Of a stretch of DNA of 64,000 bases, positions 35,006 to 42,664 are shown in pieces. The DNA lies in contig CAKPCL010000003.1 of the NCBI GenBank assembly GCA_934141605.1, forward strand, positions 58,564 through 122,563. Direction: 5' to 3'. The translations under genes and the position numbers were made by a program. The stretch comes from an uncultured Clostridia bacterium (GTDB lineage Bacteria > Bacillota > Clostridia > TANB77 > CAG-508). The number at the start of each line of letters is the position of its first letter. The first letter of the stretch is position 1. The notes under the pieces were generated by a model, which saw nothing but the letters and a program-made list of their open reading frames with translations, made no database searches and was not told the DNA's origin.

Positions 35006-35738
35006 TTATGCTGAAGTTAATTTAGTTTTCATATTATTTAGTATTTTTCTTTCTATTCTAGATACTTGTACTTGGCTTATGCCAAGTATTTTTGCAACTT
35101 CTGTCTGAGTTTTTTCTTTAAAAAATCTTAATAATATTATTTCTTTATCTCTATCTTCTAATTCATTTATTAATTGATTTACTACCATTTTATTTGTAAT
35201 AATTTCTTCTTCATTTTTTCCAGTTGATATTTTGTCAAATATAGTTAGTTGCTTTCCGTCTTTATTTTCTGAAGTTGCTGCTCCTTCTATTGATTCTATT
35301 GTGTTTGTTGATTCTATTGCTATTATTGCGTCTTCTGGTTCTATTTTTAATTCCTTGCATATTTCATTTATTGTAATTTCTCTGCCATTTTTTATTAAAA
35401 ATTGTTTTTTTAGTTCGTTTATTTTAACATTTAGTTCTTTTATGCTTCTGCTTATTTTTATTGGTCCATCATCTCTTATAAATCTTTTTATTTCTCCTAA
35501 TATGTATGGTACTGAATATGTTGATAATTTTACTTCAAATGTTGTATCAAATCTTTTTATTGATTTCATAAATCCTATACACCCTATTTGATATAAATCT
35601 TCTGCTTCATATCCCCTATTCATAAATCTTTTTACAATACTCCAAATAAGTCCATTGTTATCTCTAATTAGTCTTTCCATTTCATGTTTGTCGCCGTTGT
35701 TGTGCTTTCTTTATTGAATTTATATTGTTTTCATACAT
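35006..35738 (-). CDS. sigF: RNA polymerase sigma-F factor, needs +1 frameshift near the N-terminus
   Basis: The forespore sigma factor. Region 2 (LIWSIVKRFMNRGYEAEDLYQIGCIG), region 3 (KISRSIKELNVKI) and region 4 (EIILLRFFKEKTQTEVAKILG) are intact. The only good start is ATG 35738 (MYENNINSIKKAQQ), with AGAGG 8 bases upstream and 15 bases after the spoIIAB stop. That frame reads CGG CGA CAA ACA TGA. Skipping C35696 gives KKAQQ-GDKHEMERLIRDNNG, exactly the A-x-x-G-D-x-x-A/M-x-x-L-I pattern of sigma-F. An internal ATG at 35680 lacks a ribosome binding site. Total 243 residues with the shift. Confidence 0.88.
35694..35696 (-). other. +1 frameshift site CAA-C-GGC in sigF
   Basis: The minus strand reads GCA CAA CAA CGG CGA CAA ACA TGA. 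Skipping the C at 35696 gives GGC GAC AAA CAT GAA and the rest of the sigma factor. It is the only one of the five sites where the codon before the C ends in A. Confidence 0.8.
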
Positions 35739-35753
35739 ATGCTTTACCTCTAT

Positions 35754-36230
35754 TTATTCTTTTGTTAAACTGCTTAAATATTCTTCGCTTTGTTCTTCTT
35801 GTTTTTTTATTGTTTTTACTAAAGTTACTTTTGTTCCAAGTCCTAGTATTGATTCTACTTTCATACTGTCCATAAAACTTTCCATTATTGTAAATCCCAT
35901 TCCTGATCTTTCTAAATTAGGTTTAGTTGTATATAATGGTTCTTTTGCTATGTCTACATTTTCTATACCTTTTCCATTGTCAGAAATTTGAATTACTATT
36001 TGATTGTCTATTAATTTTGCATTTATTTTGATTATTCCTTGTCTATTTTCATAAGCATGTATTATACAATTTGTAACAGCTTCTGATACTGCTGTTTTTA
36101 TATCTGCTAATTCTTCAATTGTAGGGTCTAACTGTGAAGCAAATGCTGCAACTGTTATTCTTGCAAATGCTTCGTTGCTCCCTTTACTTATAAATTCTAA
36201 TTTCATTTCATTTTCAATTTGTTCTTTCAT
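35754..36230 (-). CDS. spoIIAB: Anti-sigma-F factor SpoIIAB
   Basis: A 158-residue GHKL-fold kinase. It holds sigma-F inactive and phosphorylates SpoIIAA. N-box AVSEAVTNCIIHAYE, G1 box ISDNGKGI and the lid/G2 SGMGFTIMESFMD are present. AAAGGAGG lies 6 bases before the start. Order spoIIAA-spoIIAB-sigF as in all spore formers. The C-terminal 20 residues are charged and a little longer than in Bacillus. Confidence 0.95.
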   Translation of the reverse strand: MKEQIENEMKLEFISKGSNEAFARITVAAFASQLDPTIEELADIKTAVSEAVTNCIIHAYENRQGIIKINAKLIDNQIVIQISDNGKGIENVDIAKEPLYTTKPNLERSGMGFTIMESFMDSMKVESILGLGTKVTLVKTIKKQEEQSEEYLSSLTKE

Positions 36231-36282
36231 TGCTTGTCCTCCTTTTTTTTGTAGATTGGTTAATTATTTTTGTAGCGAATAA

Positions 36283-36594
36283 CTATATTTCTGTGACTGG
36301 TATTAATTTCAATATTCCGCTCATTTCGAATATTTTTTTAACATTTTGTGTTAAGTTTGCTACTTCTAATTTTCCACCTAGCATATTTGTAAATTTATAT
36401 CTTCCTATTAATAGTCCTATTCCACTGCTATCCATGAAAGTAACACTATCAAAATCAAATACAACTTTTTTAGGCATATATCTTTCAATTTCATGATCAG
36501 CTTTCCTCCTTATCTTTTGTACATTGCAATCATCAATTTCATCTGTAATTTTAAAAACTAGCATTTTGTTTTCTTCATAAAATTTTGATTCCAT
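36283..36594 (-). CDS. spoIIAA: Anti-anti-sigma factor SpoIIAA
   Basis: A 103-residue STAS protein. The phosphorylated serine is in VTFMDSSGIGLLIGR near residue 56. Its dephosphorylated form binds SpoIIAB and frees sigma-F in the forespore. It starts the spoIIA operon. GGAAAG lies before the ATG. Upstream is a sigma-H-like promoter and a pair of Spo0A boxes. Confidence 0.95.
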   Translation of the reverse strand: MESKFYEENKMLVFKITDEIDDCNVQKIRRKADHEIERYMPKKVVFDFDSVTFMDSSGIGLLIGRYKFTNMLGGKLEVANLTQNVKKIFEMSGILKLIPVTEI

Positions 36595-36645
36595 ATCTTC
36601 TTTCCTTTCTCTTATGTGTTATTTTATTGTTTCTTATGTATTATA

Positions 36646-36668
36646 ATTCTTTTTCCATTTTTTTCCAA
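36646..36668 (-). promoter_or_regulatory. Candidate sigma-H promoter of the spoIIA operon
   Basis: On the minus strand, TGGAAAA near 36667-36661 and AGAATTA around 36649-36644, spaced as in sigma-H promoters (AGGAWWT...GAAT). The spacing and the first base are not perfect. Confidence 0.4.
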
Positions 36669-36685
36669 TAGTAAAAAAGTAGAAG

Positions 36686-36717
36686 TTTTGTCGAATATAT
36701 AGAAGTTTTCGACAAAA
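36686..36717. promoter_or_regulatory. Inverted pair of Spo0A boxes upstream of spoIIAA
   Basis: TTTTGTCGAA (36686-36695) and TTCGACAAAA (36708-36717) are exact reverse complements with a 12-base spacer. Each contains the 0A-box core TGTCGAA. Spo0A-P activates spoIIA in Bacillus and clostridia, and the site lies about 20 bases above the candidate promoter. Confidence 0.75.
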
Positions 36718-36789
36718 CCATTTTATATCTATTAATAAATTTTCTTGTACTAAGCCGGAAGGTTTTTTACATAAAAAATAGCAAATTAG

Positions 36790-36827
36790 AAAAAGCAAAT
36801 CAACTTTGTTTCCTTGATTTGCTTTTT
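36790..36827 (-). terminator. Terminator after gerW
   Basis: AAAAAGCAAATCAA pairs with TTGATTTGCTTTTT (14 bp) around 10 bases, just past the gerW stop. Confidence 0.85.
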
Positions 36828-36831
36828 TATT

Positions 36832-37344
36832 TTAATCATCCTCTGATAATATTTTTTCATCGTATTTTTTATTACTATCATTATTGTTTTGCTTTTGCAT
36901 CTCTTTTAAAATTTTTTCAGTTTCTTCTTTTTTATTACTAACAATCTTATTCATCATACTGTTAGTTTTTTCAATTAAATCTGGAATATAATCTAGCAAT
37001 TTGTCTACACTTGATGAGTGATTTACTGGCATTAATTTTACATTGTTTGATTGTATTACTAAAAAAGCCACTGGATTTATTGTAACACCTGCTCCAGACC
37101 CTCCTCCAAATGGTAATCTGTATTGTATTTCTTCGTCTTTGTCCATCTTCTTATATTCATCTATTGTTTCGCCTTTAAACTCACTTCCTCCGGCTGCAAA
37201 TCCAAATGACACTTTTGATATTGGTATTATTACTATATTGTTTGTTGTTTCTATAGGTTCTCCTATAATTGTGTTTACATCTATCATGTCTTGAATACTA
37301 TTCATAGCCGTAGTCATAAGCCCTTCTATTGGGTGTTCGCTCAT
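36832..37344 (-). CDS. ytfJ: GerW/YtfJ-family sporulation protein
   Basis: A 170-residue protein. The conserved HPIEGLMTTAMNSIQDMIDV starts it, followed by VIIPISKVSFGFAAGGSEF and the glycine-rich GGGSGAGVTINPVAFLV. GerW is made in the forespore and is needed for germination in response to some nutrients. The start at 37344 has AAAGGTGAT 6 bases upstream, within the end of the DUF2953 gene, which it overlaps by 47 bases. The same pair (ytfI-ytfJ) is found in Bacillus. Confidence 0.9.
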   Translation of the reverse strand: MSEHPIEGLMTTAMNSIQDMIDVNTIIGEPIETTNNIVIIPISKVSFGFAAGGSEFKGETIDEYKKMDKDEEIQYRLPFGGGSGAGVTINPVAFLVIQSNNVKLMPVNHSSSVDKLLDYIPDLIEKTNSMMNKIVSNKKEETEKILKEMQKQNNNDSNKKYDEKILSEDD

Positions 37345-37921
37345 TTTTATCACCTTTCTTCTTTTTATTTAATGTACATATTGTATTTATAATATGTATC
37401 ATTTTTATATGAAATATACCTGAAAATTCTATATTTATTAAATTTTGATTATTGTATATTGGTTTTATAGCAAAGATTTGTTTATCATTGTATTTTTGTA
37501 CTTTTTGACTTAAAAATATTGCTATAAATGTACTAATAACCGGAATTATAAATGCTGTTATTGCTGCATCTTCTGTTCCTAATTCTATATTTAAATTCAT
37601 TTCATCTATTTGAATTTTTATATTTTTGATTGCTTTTACATCTTTTATGTCTATATTGTTTTTGTTTTCAATTATTTTTTGTTTTTGCTTGTTTATTGTT
37701 TTTCTTATCTTTTCATTATTTAATAGTTTATTTACTTTTTGATTTGTTATTTTTAATTTTAAAATTGGTATAAAATTGAGTGTTTTTATTGTTATTTCTA
37801 TTTTATAGTTTTTGTTTATGTGTTTTTTGCTTTGTGTTTTAAATTGAATATTTTTAAATTGGATTTTTATTCTTATTGTTATTATTAAAGTTATTATTAG
37901 TAAAATAAAAAGAAATAGCAC
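37298..37921 (-). CDS. ytfI: DUF2953 membrane protein (YtfI-like)
   Basis: A 207-residue protein with an N-terminal membrane segment (residues 1-20) and another near residue 125 (AFIIPVISTFIAIFLSQ). The strand-rich stretch NIEFSGIFHIKMIHII is characteristic of DUF2953, and the gene before gerW carries this domain in many spore formers. The function is unknown. Unusually rich in Ile, Lys and Asn. It overlaps gerW by 47 bases, so the two are translated in series. Confidence 0.75.
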   Translation of the reverse strand: MLFLFILLIITLIITIRIKIQFKNIQFKTQSKKHINKNYKIEITIKTLNFIPILKLKITNQKVNKLLNNEKIRKTINKQKQKIIENKNNIDIKDVKAIKNIKIQIDEMNLNIELGTEDAAITAFIIPVISTFIAIFLSQKVQKYNDKQIFAIKPIYNNQNLINIEFSGIFHIKMIHIINTICTLNKKKKGDKNERTPNRRAYDYGYE

Positions 37922-38084
37922 TATATCACCTTCATTTCTTTTTTGTTGATTATATTAGTTTTTCCTTTTTTTGTATGTTTAAACTTGTTTGTTTGCATTT
38001 ATTGATTTTTTCATAAATAAATGTTATTATATTTTTATAATTATATATACACACAAAGTTTTCATCGAAAGGAGATTAAACATT

Positions 38085-38627
38085 ATGGTTAAAAAGATTA
38101 AACGGTATATTATTGATTTAAATTACAAAAAGGCATTGCATATTAGTGTTAGCCTTGGTCTTATTGTAGAACTAATTAGCATATGTCTTATAATATCCGG
38201 CTGGAAAATAGTACTCTTTAGATCAGGAATTTATTATCTAGTAGTATGGATATTACTCAGTCTAATAGCTTTTCCAACTTTATTAGGATTGATATTTTTT
38301 TTACTTCTTGGAGGCCATTTTAAAAAAAGTTCAGAAGAATATGAAAAAAAAGTAGAAGAAGCCAAAAAAACATTTACTAACTTTGATAATCCAACGGAAC
38401 TTATTCCTAAAAATACTCAGGAATATTTTCCAAAAGAGATTATACTCTTTTATCTTGAACAAAAAGGTACTCAATTTTGGCTTGAAACTAAAGAAAGTGA
38501 AGAAAGTCATGATGTAGATTGTAAAATTTATATTACAGATAAGGATAATCCAGATAAAAAAATCGAATATCCTGAAAAAATTACAAATCTTCTATATTTA
38601 AAAAGCCATTTCGAACTAAAAAATTAA
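38085..38627 (+). CDS. Orphan protein with three membrane segments and a soluble tail
   Basis: A 180-residue protein I do not recognise. After MVKKIKRYIIDLNYKK come hydrophobic segments at about residues 20-41, 46-66 and possibly 66-76, then a soluble domain (FTNFDNPTELIPKNTQEYFP; CKIYITDKDNPDKKIEY). It is on the plus strand in a minus-strand region. It has GAAAGGAG before the ATG. It contains an in-frame CGG at codon 7, otherwise absent from conserved genes here. This and its strand make horizontal acquisition likely. Confidence 0.7.
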   Translation: MVKKIKRYIIDLNYKKALHISVSLGLIVELISICLIISGWKIVLFRSGIYYLVVWILLSLIAFPTLLGLIFFLLLGGHFKKSSEEYEKKVEEAKKTFTNFDNPTELIPKNTQEYFPKEIILFYLEQKGTQFWLETKESEESHDVDCKIYITDKDNPDKKIEYPEKITNLLYLKSHFELKN

Positions 38628-38640
38628 CTTTGTGTATTAA

Positions 38641-38667
38641 AAGAAGCACCTTTTTAAGATGCTTCTT
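38641..38667. terminator. Hairpin shared by the 38085 gene and scpA
   Basis: AAGAAGCA and TGCTTCTT with an 11-base loop. The right arm lies in the last codons of scpA. T-rich sequence follows on the plus strand. Confidence 0.65.
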
Positions 38668-39412
38668 CTTCTTTTTTTTGTTCTACTACAATATCTCCAA
38701 AAATTTCTTCTTGGCTGGTTTCAACTTTATTTCTTCTTGACATTTCAAGAAGGCCACTAAAAGCTGTTACAACTTCTTGTTTTTCCTTTTTGTTTACTGC
38801 AAATAATTTGTTAAAAATAAATTTTTTCTGTTTTGATAATATTTTATACATTTCCTTTACTTTTTCGGCAACAGTATATCTATCAACTAATGCTATTTTT
38901 TCAATATTTTTTGCATTTTGATTTATTTTTACACTGTTTCTTTCAACTAACTGTCTGTAAACATCTGGTATTTTTTCTGGTTCATAGTCTTTCTCTAATT
39001 TTTGTTTTGGAAGTTTTATTTCTTCTTGTCCCTTATAAAATCTATTAGCATATACACTATAATTTTCTTTTAAAACCTTGCTTATTTCTTTGAATTTCTT
39101 ATATTCTATTATTCTTCTTATTAATTCTTCTTCTGTTATTTCTTCTTCTTCCTCTTCTTGCTTTGGTAATAATTTTTTAGATTTTAAATACAATAATGTT
39201 GATGCCATAACAAGAAATTCACTAGCAATTTCTAAGTTCATTTCTTCCATTGCATCTAAAAATTCTATATATTGATCAGTAATATTGCTTAAATTGACAT
39301 CATATATATTCATTTTATTTTTGTCTATTAGATAGCATAATAAATCTAATGGTCCTTCAAAATTATCTATTTTTATTGAATATTTTTTTGTTTCAAGTGT
39401 TAATATTGACAT
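38654..39412 (-). CDS. scpA: Segregation and condensation protein A
   Basis: A 252-residue kleisin. The N-terminal domain (KIDNFEGPLDLLCYLIDKNKMNIYDV) and FLVMASTLLYLKSKKLLP are typical; the C-terminal winged helix (VTAFSGLLEMSRR) is present. It bridges the SMC dimer in chromosome condensation. The partner gene scpB usually follows but is not here. It lies 9 bases after recX. Confidence 0.92.
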   Translation of the reverse strand: MSILTLETKKYSIKIDNFEGPLDLLCYLIDKNKMNIYDVNLSNITDQYIEFLDAMEEMNLEIASEFLVMASTLLYLKSKKLLPKQEEEEEEITEEELIRRIIEYKKFKEISKVLKENYSVYANRFYKGQEEIKLPKQKLEKDYEPEKIPDVYRQLVERNSVKINQNAKNIEKIALVDRYTVAEKVKEMYKILSKQKKFIFNKLFAVNKKEKQEVVTAFSGLLEMSRRNKVETSQEEIFGDIVVEQKKEEEAS

Positions 39413-39421
39413 TTTTTCTCC

Positions 39422-39868
39422 TTATTTTTCTTCCATAGCCGCATTTATATTTTCTGATTTATACCCTTTTTTTAATAAATATTGTTTTATTTCCTCTTGC
39501 TCCATAGAAGCTGATTTTTTGTATATTATATTTGAAGCTGATTTTATTTCATATTCTTCTAGTTCTTCTTTATTGTCATAAATATACTCTTCAATATCAT
39601 TTTTGTTTAAACCTTTTGATAAAAGTTTGTATTTTAGTTCTTTTATTGATAGGTTTTTTAATGCTAAAAAATTGTTCATTGTTTTTTTTATGTATTCTTG
39701 GTCATTTATGTATTTTGCTTGTTTTAAATATTCTATTATATCTTCTAATAAATTTTCTTCAATTGTTCCTGAAAATTTGGTTCTTACTTCATTTTCACTT
39801 CTTTTTTTGTATAGTATATATTTTAATACTTTTGTTTTTTGTTTATCAAATTCTTCTATTGTATACAT
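39422..39868 (-). CDS. recX: RecX-family regulatory protein
   Basis: A 148-residue protein with three tandem three-helix repeats (LKYILYKKRSENEVRTKF, IEYLKQAKYINDQEYIKK, IKELKYKLLSKGLNKNDI). RecX binds RecA filaments and limits their activity. It follows an Rpn-family gene and recA within 1.6 kb. Short relative to Bacillus RecX, but the usual size for clostridia. Confidence 0.85.
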   Translation of the reverse strand: MYTIEEFDKQKTKVLKYILYKKRSENEVRTKFSGTIEENLLEDIIEYLKQAKYINDQEYIKKTMNNFLALKNLSIKELKYKLLSKGLNKNDIEEYIYDNKEELEEYEIKSASNIIYKKSASMEQEEIKQYLLKKGYKSENINAAMEEK

Positions 39869-39937
39869 TTGTTTCTTCCTTTTCTTTTTTTACATTTTAC
39901 TATATAAATGTACTTTTTTCAATATTATTATTTAAAA

Positions 39938-39974
39938 ATCTCAAGTTATAGTATTAATTGCTATAACTTGAGAT
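39938..39974. terminator. Terminator between recX and the Rpn gene
   Basis: ATCTCAAGTTATAG pairs with CTATAACTTGAGAT (14 bp) around a 9-base loop, 5 bases below the Rpn stop codon. Confidence 0.8.
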
Positions 39975-39978
39975 AATA

Positions 39979-41067
39979 TTATTTCATTTTGTTTATTTCT
40001 TTTTCTGATACTCCTGTTATTTTTGCTATTAGTTCTAATGGTAATTTTTCTTTTAGCATATTTTTTATCATTTCAATTTTATTTTGTTTTATCCCTGTTT
40101 TAATTCCAGTCTTAATTCCTGTCTCAATTCCTGCTTTTCTTCCATCATTAAAAATCCTTTCATTTTCTTCTCTTATCATATCAAATACAGCTAACATATC
40201 ACCTTCGCCTCCTACATCTATATTTTTCAAAATTTCTTTTGCCTTCTTCTCACCAACTATATTTAATGCTAAAACACTTGTTGCTTTATTTAAAAATTTT
40301 CTTTCTTCTTTAGTATATACTGTTGCATTTTTATTTATTTCAATATAAATTCTATTTAAAGTTTCACATAGCTTTTCTTCCGTTTTTGATTTTTCTATTA
40401 ACATTATTTTACTTATTATTGATTTTTCTTCTAACAACTCACTATCACTTATTTCATTAATGTCCAAAATGTTATATCTTGATAATTCTTGACCTTTATA
40501 GTTTCTCCATTTATGCTGTATGCTTCTTAAATCAAGTTTTGCGTTCCACTTTTCTTTTCCTGTATATAAGACTATTGGAATTACTAATGAATATTCATGC
40601 CATTTGCCTATATATTTGTTATCATTTTCCACACTTTCTATTAAATTTAGCTCATATTTTAATATTCTATATGGCATTGAATAATCTATTTTTGTTTGAT
40701 GCTCAATAAGAAAAAATACATTTTCATTTTTCATTTTATATACTACATCTGATTCTGAGTTTTTTAATTCTTCAGATATATAACTACTATTATATTTTTC
40801 AATTTCATTTTCTGTTATTTTTTCATTATCTTTCAAAACTCTATTTATTATTTTTACTGCATCTTTTTTCTTGTCTAGTGCTTTTCTACATATTTTATCA
40901 TGTGGATTTTTTACTTCTAATAATTGATATTCTGCTTCATTATCGCTTAAATAATATTGTTTATGATTTTCATATTTTTCTTTATATAAGTTATATTCTT
41001 TAGTTGTAAATATTTCTATGATAGTTTCATCTCCTTCATTATAATATTTTTTGTTTTTGTTGTCAAT
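39979..41067 (-). CDS. Rpn-family PD-(D/E)XK nuclease, start codon unclear
   Basis: The recombination-promoting nuclease / putative transposase family. The domain starts at NPHDKICRKALDKKKDA, then SDVVYKMKNENVFFLIEHQTKIDYSMPYRI, with D and E-x-Q catalytic positions. The C-terminus has the family's tandem G-I-x-x-G repeats (KAGIETGIKTGIKTGIKQN). The frame is open from 41073 with no ATG; the first start-type codon inside the domain is TTG at 40836. A strong GAGGAGG at 41100-41106 lies upstream but an in-frame TAA (41076-41074) separates them. Either it uses an unusual start or it has lost its 5' end. Confidence 0.7.
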   Translation of the reverse strand: MDNKNKKYYNEGDETIIEIFTTKEYNLYKEKYENHKQYYLSDNEAEYQLLEVKNPHDKICRKALDKKKDAVKIINRVLKDNEKITENEIEKYNSSYISEELKNSESDVVYKMKNENVFFLIEHQTKIDYSMPYRILKYELNLIESVENDNKYIGKWHEYSLVIPIVLYTGKEKWNAKLDLRSIQHKWRNYKGQELSRYNILDINEISDSELLEEKSIISKIMLIEKSKTEEKLCETLNRIYIEINKNATVYTKEERKFLNKATSVLALNIVGEKKAKEILKNIDVGGEGDMLAVFDMIREENERIFNDGRKAGIETGIKTGIKTGIKQNKIEMIKNMLKEKLPLELIAKITGVSEKEINKMK

Positions 41068-41269
41068 ATTTATTTAACAGTTAATATAAAATTTTATCAA
41101 CCTCCTCACTTTCTTATTTCTAATTTTTTTTGGATTTTTAAGATTTAAATTTCGAACAAAATCTTTTGACTAAAAATTAAAGCCACTATATGAAATAAAT
41201 AATATAGTCTATTTATACCACATATAGTAACTATTGTAAATACTTTTTTGAACATTTTTATGTAAAATT

Positions 41270-41430
41270 AGTTACAGTTTAGTAAAAAATCATATAATAT
41301 TTTAAAATGTTGATATATTAATATTTTGCAACAAAAGACCTAATGGCAGACCACAGCTATGTTTTTTGTAAAAAATATTAATATATCAACATTTGTAGCA
41401 ATTAATTTCAATTTTTACTGAACTGTAACT
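41270..41430. mobile_element. MITE-like element, copy 1
   Basis: Terminal inverted repeats AGTTACAGTTTAGTAAAAA (41270-41288) and TTTTTACTGAACTGTAACT (41412-41430), 17 of 19 complementary. Inside is a perfect 23-bp inverted repeat (41305-41327 and 41372-41394, core TGATATATTAATATT) and a central loop with AAAAGACCTAATGGCAGACC. No coding capacity. It lies in the 423-base gap 41068-41490; the rest of that gap is AT-rich sequence without an evident gene. Confidence 0.8.
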
Positions 41431-41442
41431 AAAGCTCATCGC

Positions 41443-41484
41443 AAAATTTGACAAAAAACTGAGACAGTTTTGCACTGTCTCAAA
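41443..41484 (-). terminator. recA terminator, member of the TGAGACA hairpin family
   Basis: TGAGACAGT pairs with ACTGTCTCA around TTTTGC, and on the minus strand GTTTTTTGTC follows. GACAAAAAAxTGAGACA...TGTCTCA also occurs at 57509-57563 and inside murT-gatD at 59126-59180. Confidence 0.8.
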
Positions 41485-41490
41485 TGTCTC

Positions 41491-42552
41491 TTATTCTTCG
41501 TCTTCGAATTCGCCTTCTTCGTCAACCTCTGGCAATTCTTCTCCCAAACTTTCTTCAAATGCTTTAGTGAAATTAGCTCTTACTTTTTTCTCTACATCAT
41601 CTAATACATCTGAATTGTCTTGTAAATATTTTTTAACATTTTCTCTACCTTGTCCAATTCTTTCACCGTTATAGCTAAACCATGAACCACTCTTTTCAAT
41701 TATATCCATGTTAACAGCCATGTCTAAAATATTTCCAGCTCTTGAAATTCCTTCTCCATATACAATGTCAAATTCTGCTTCTCTAAATGGTGGAGCAACC
41801 TTGTTTTTAATAACTTTTACTCTTACTCTATTTCCTTTTACTTCTCCATCTTGTTTAATGTTTTCAACTTTTCTTATATCTAGTCTTACTGAAGCATAGA
41901 ATTTTAATGCTCTACCACCTGTTGTTGTTTCAGGATTTCCAAACATTACACCTATTTTTTCTCTTAATTGATTTATAAATATTAGTACTGTTTTTGTTTT
42001 ATTTATTGCTCCAGCTAATTTTCTTAATGCTTGTGACATTAATCTTGCTTGAAGTCCCATATGAGAGTCACCCATATCTCCATCTATTTCAGCCTTTGGG
42101 ACTAATGCAGCAACAGAGTCTACTACTATTACATCTAAAGCTCCACTTCTTATTAAGCTTTCTGTTATTTCAAGTGCTTGTTCTCCTGTATCTGGTTGTG
42201 ATACTATTAAATTATCTATATCTACACCTAATTTTTTTGCATATACTGGGTCTAATGCGTGTTCTGCATCTATAAATGCTGCTTCTCCACCCATTTTTTG
42301 TGCTTCTGCAATAACGTGTAATGCAAGTGTTGTTTTACCAGATGATTCTGGTCCAAATACTTCTATAATTCTTCCTCTAGGAACTCCGCCTATTCCTAAT
42401 GCCATGTCTAAGCTTAATGCTCCTGTTGGTATTGCCTCTATTTCCATTGCTTTAAATTCTCCAAGTTTCATTACTGAACCTTTTCCAAATTGTTTTTCTA
42501 TTTGACTCATTGCAGCCTCTAGTGCTTTTTTCTTTTCTGTATTTTCTGCCAT
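41491..42552 (-). CDS. recA: Recombinase RecA
   Basis: A 353-residue RecA. Walker A is GPESSGKTT (residues about 68-76), MAW/ACFI-like motifs are DAEHALDPVYAKKLGVD and LRKLAGAINKTKTVLIFINQLREKIG, and the C-terminus is acidic (DEEGEFEDEE). It promotes strand exchange and cleavage of LexA. AAGGAGG lies upstream. A LexA-like box and a sigma-A promoter lie at 42583-42633. Confidence 0.98.
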   Translation of the reverse strand: MAENTEKKKALEAAMSQIEKQFGKGSVMKLGEFKAMEIEAIPTGALSLDMALGIGGVPRGRIIEVFGPESSGKTTLALHVIAEAQKMGGEAAFIDAEHALDPVYAKKLGVDIDNLIVSQPDTGEQALEITESLIRSGALDVIVVDSVAALVPKAEIDGDMGDSHMGLQARLMSQALRKLAGAINKTKTVLIFINQLREKIGVMFGNPETTTGGRALKFYASVRLDIRKVENIKQDGEVKGNRVRVKVIKNKVAPPFREAEFDIVYGEGISRAGNILDMAVNMDIIEKSGSWFSYNGERIGQGRENVKKYLQDNSDVLDDVEKKVRANFTKAFEESLGEELPEVDEEGEFEDEE

Positions 42553-42582
42553 ATTTTTTCCTCCTTAAATATCCAAAATATT

Positions 42583-42594
42583 GAACTTTTGTTT
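42583..42594. promoter_or_regulatory. Candidate LexA (SOS) box at recA
   Basis: GAACTTTTGTTT fits the Gram-positive SOS box GAACNNNNGTTY, 30 bases above the start codon and directly beside the predicted transcription start. Confidence 0.5.
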
Positions 42595-42603
42595 GATAAC
42601 TAA

Positions 42604-42633
42604 CTTATATCATTAAACATTTGTTTTTGTCAA
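42604..42633 (-). promoter_or_regulatory. recA promoter
   Basis: TTGACA (42633-42628), 18-base spacer, TATAAG (42609-42604) on the minus strand. Confidence 0.65.
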
Positions 42634-42664
42634 TACTTTTTTAAAAATTTTTTAAAATTTACAA

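Noticed and set aside
35006..35680. sigF starting at the internal ATG 35680
   Set aside because: No ribosome binding site precedes it, it lacks the N-terminal helix of region 1/2, and a well-placed start exists at 35738.
41270..41430. attC site of an integron
   Set aside because: No integrase, no R/L box pattern and copies do not separate cassettes; a MITE-like element explains the paired terminal repeats better.
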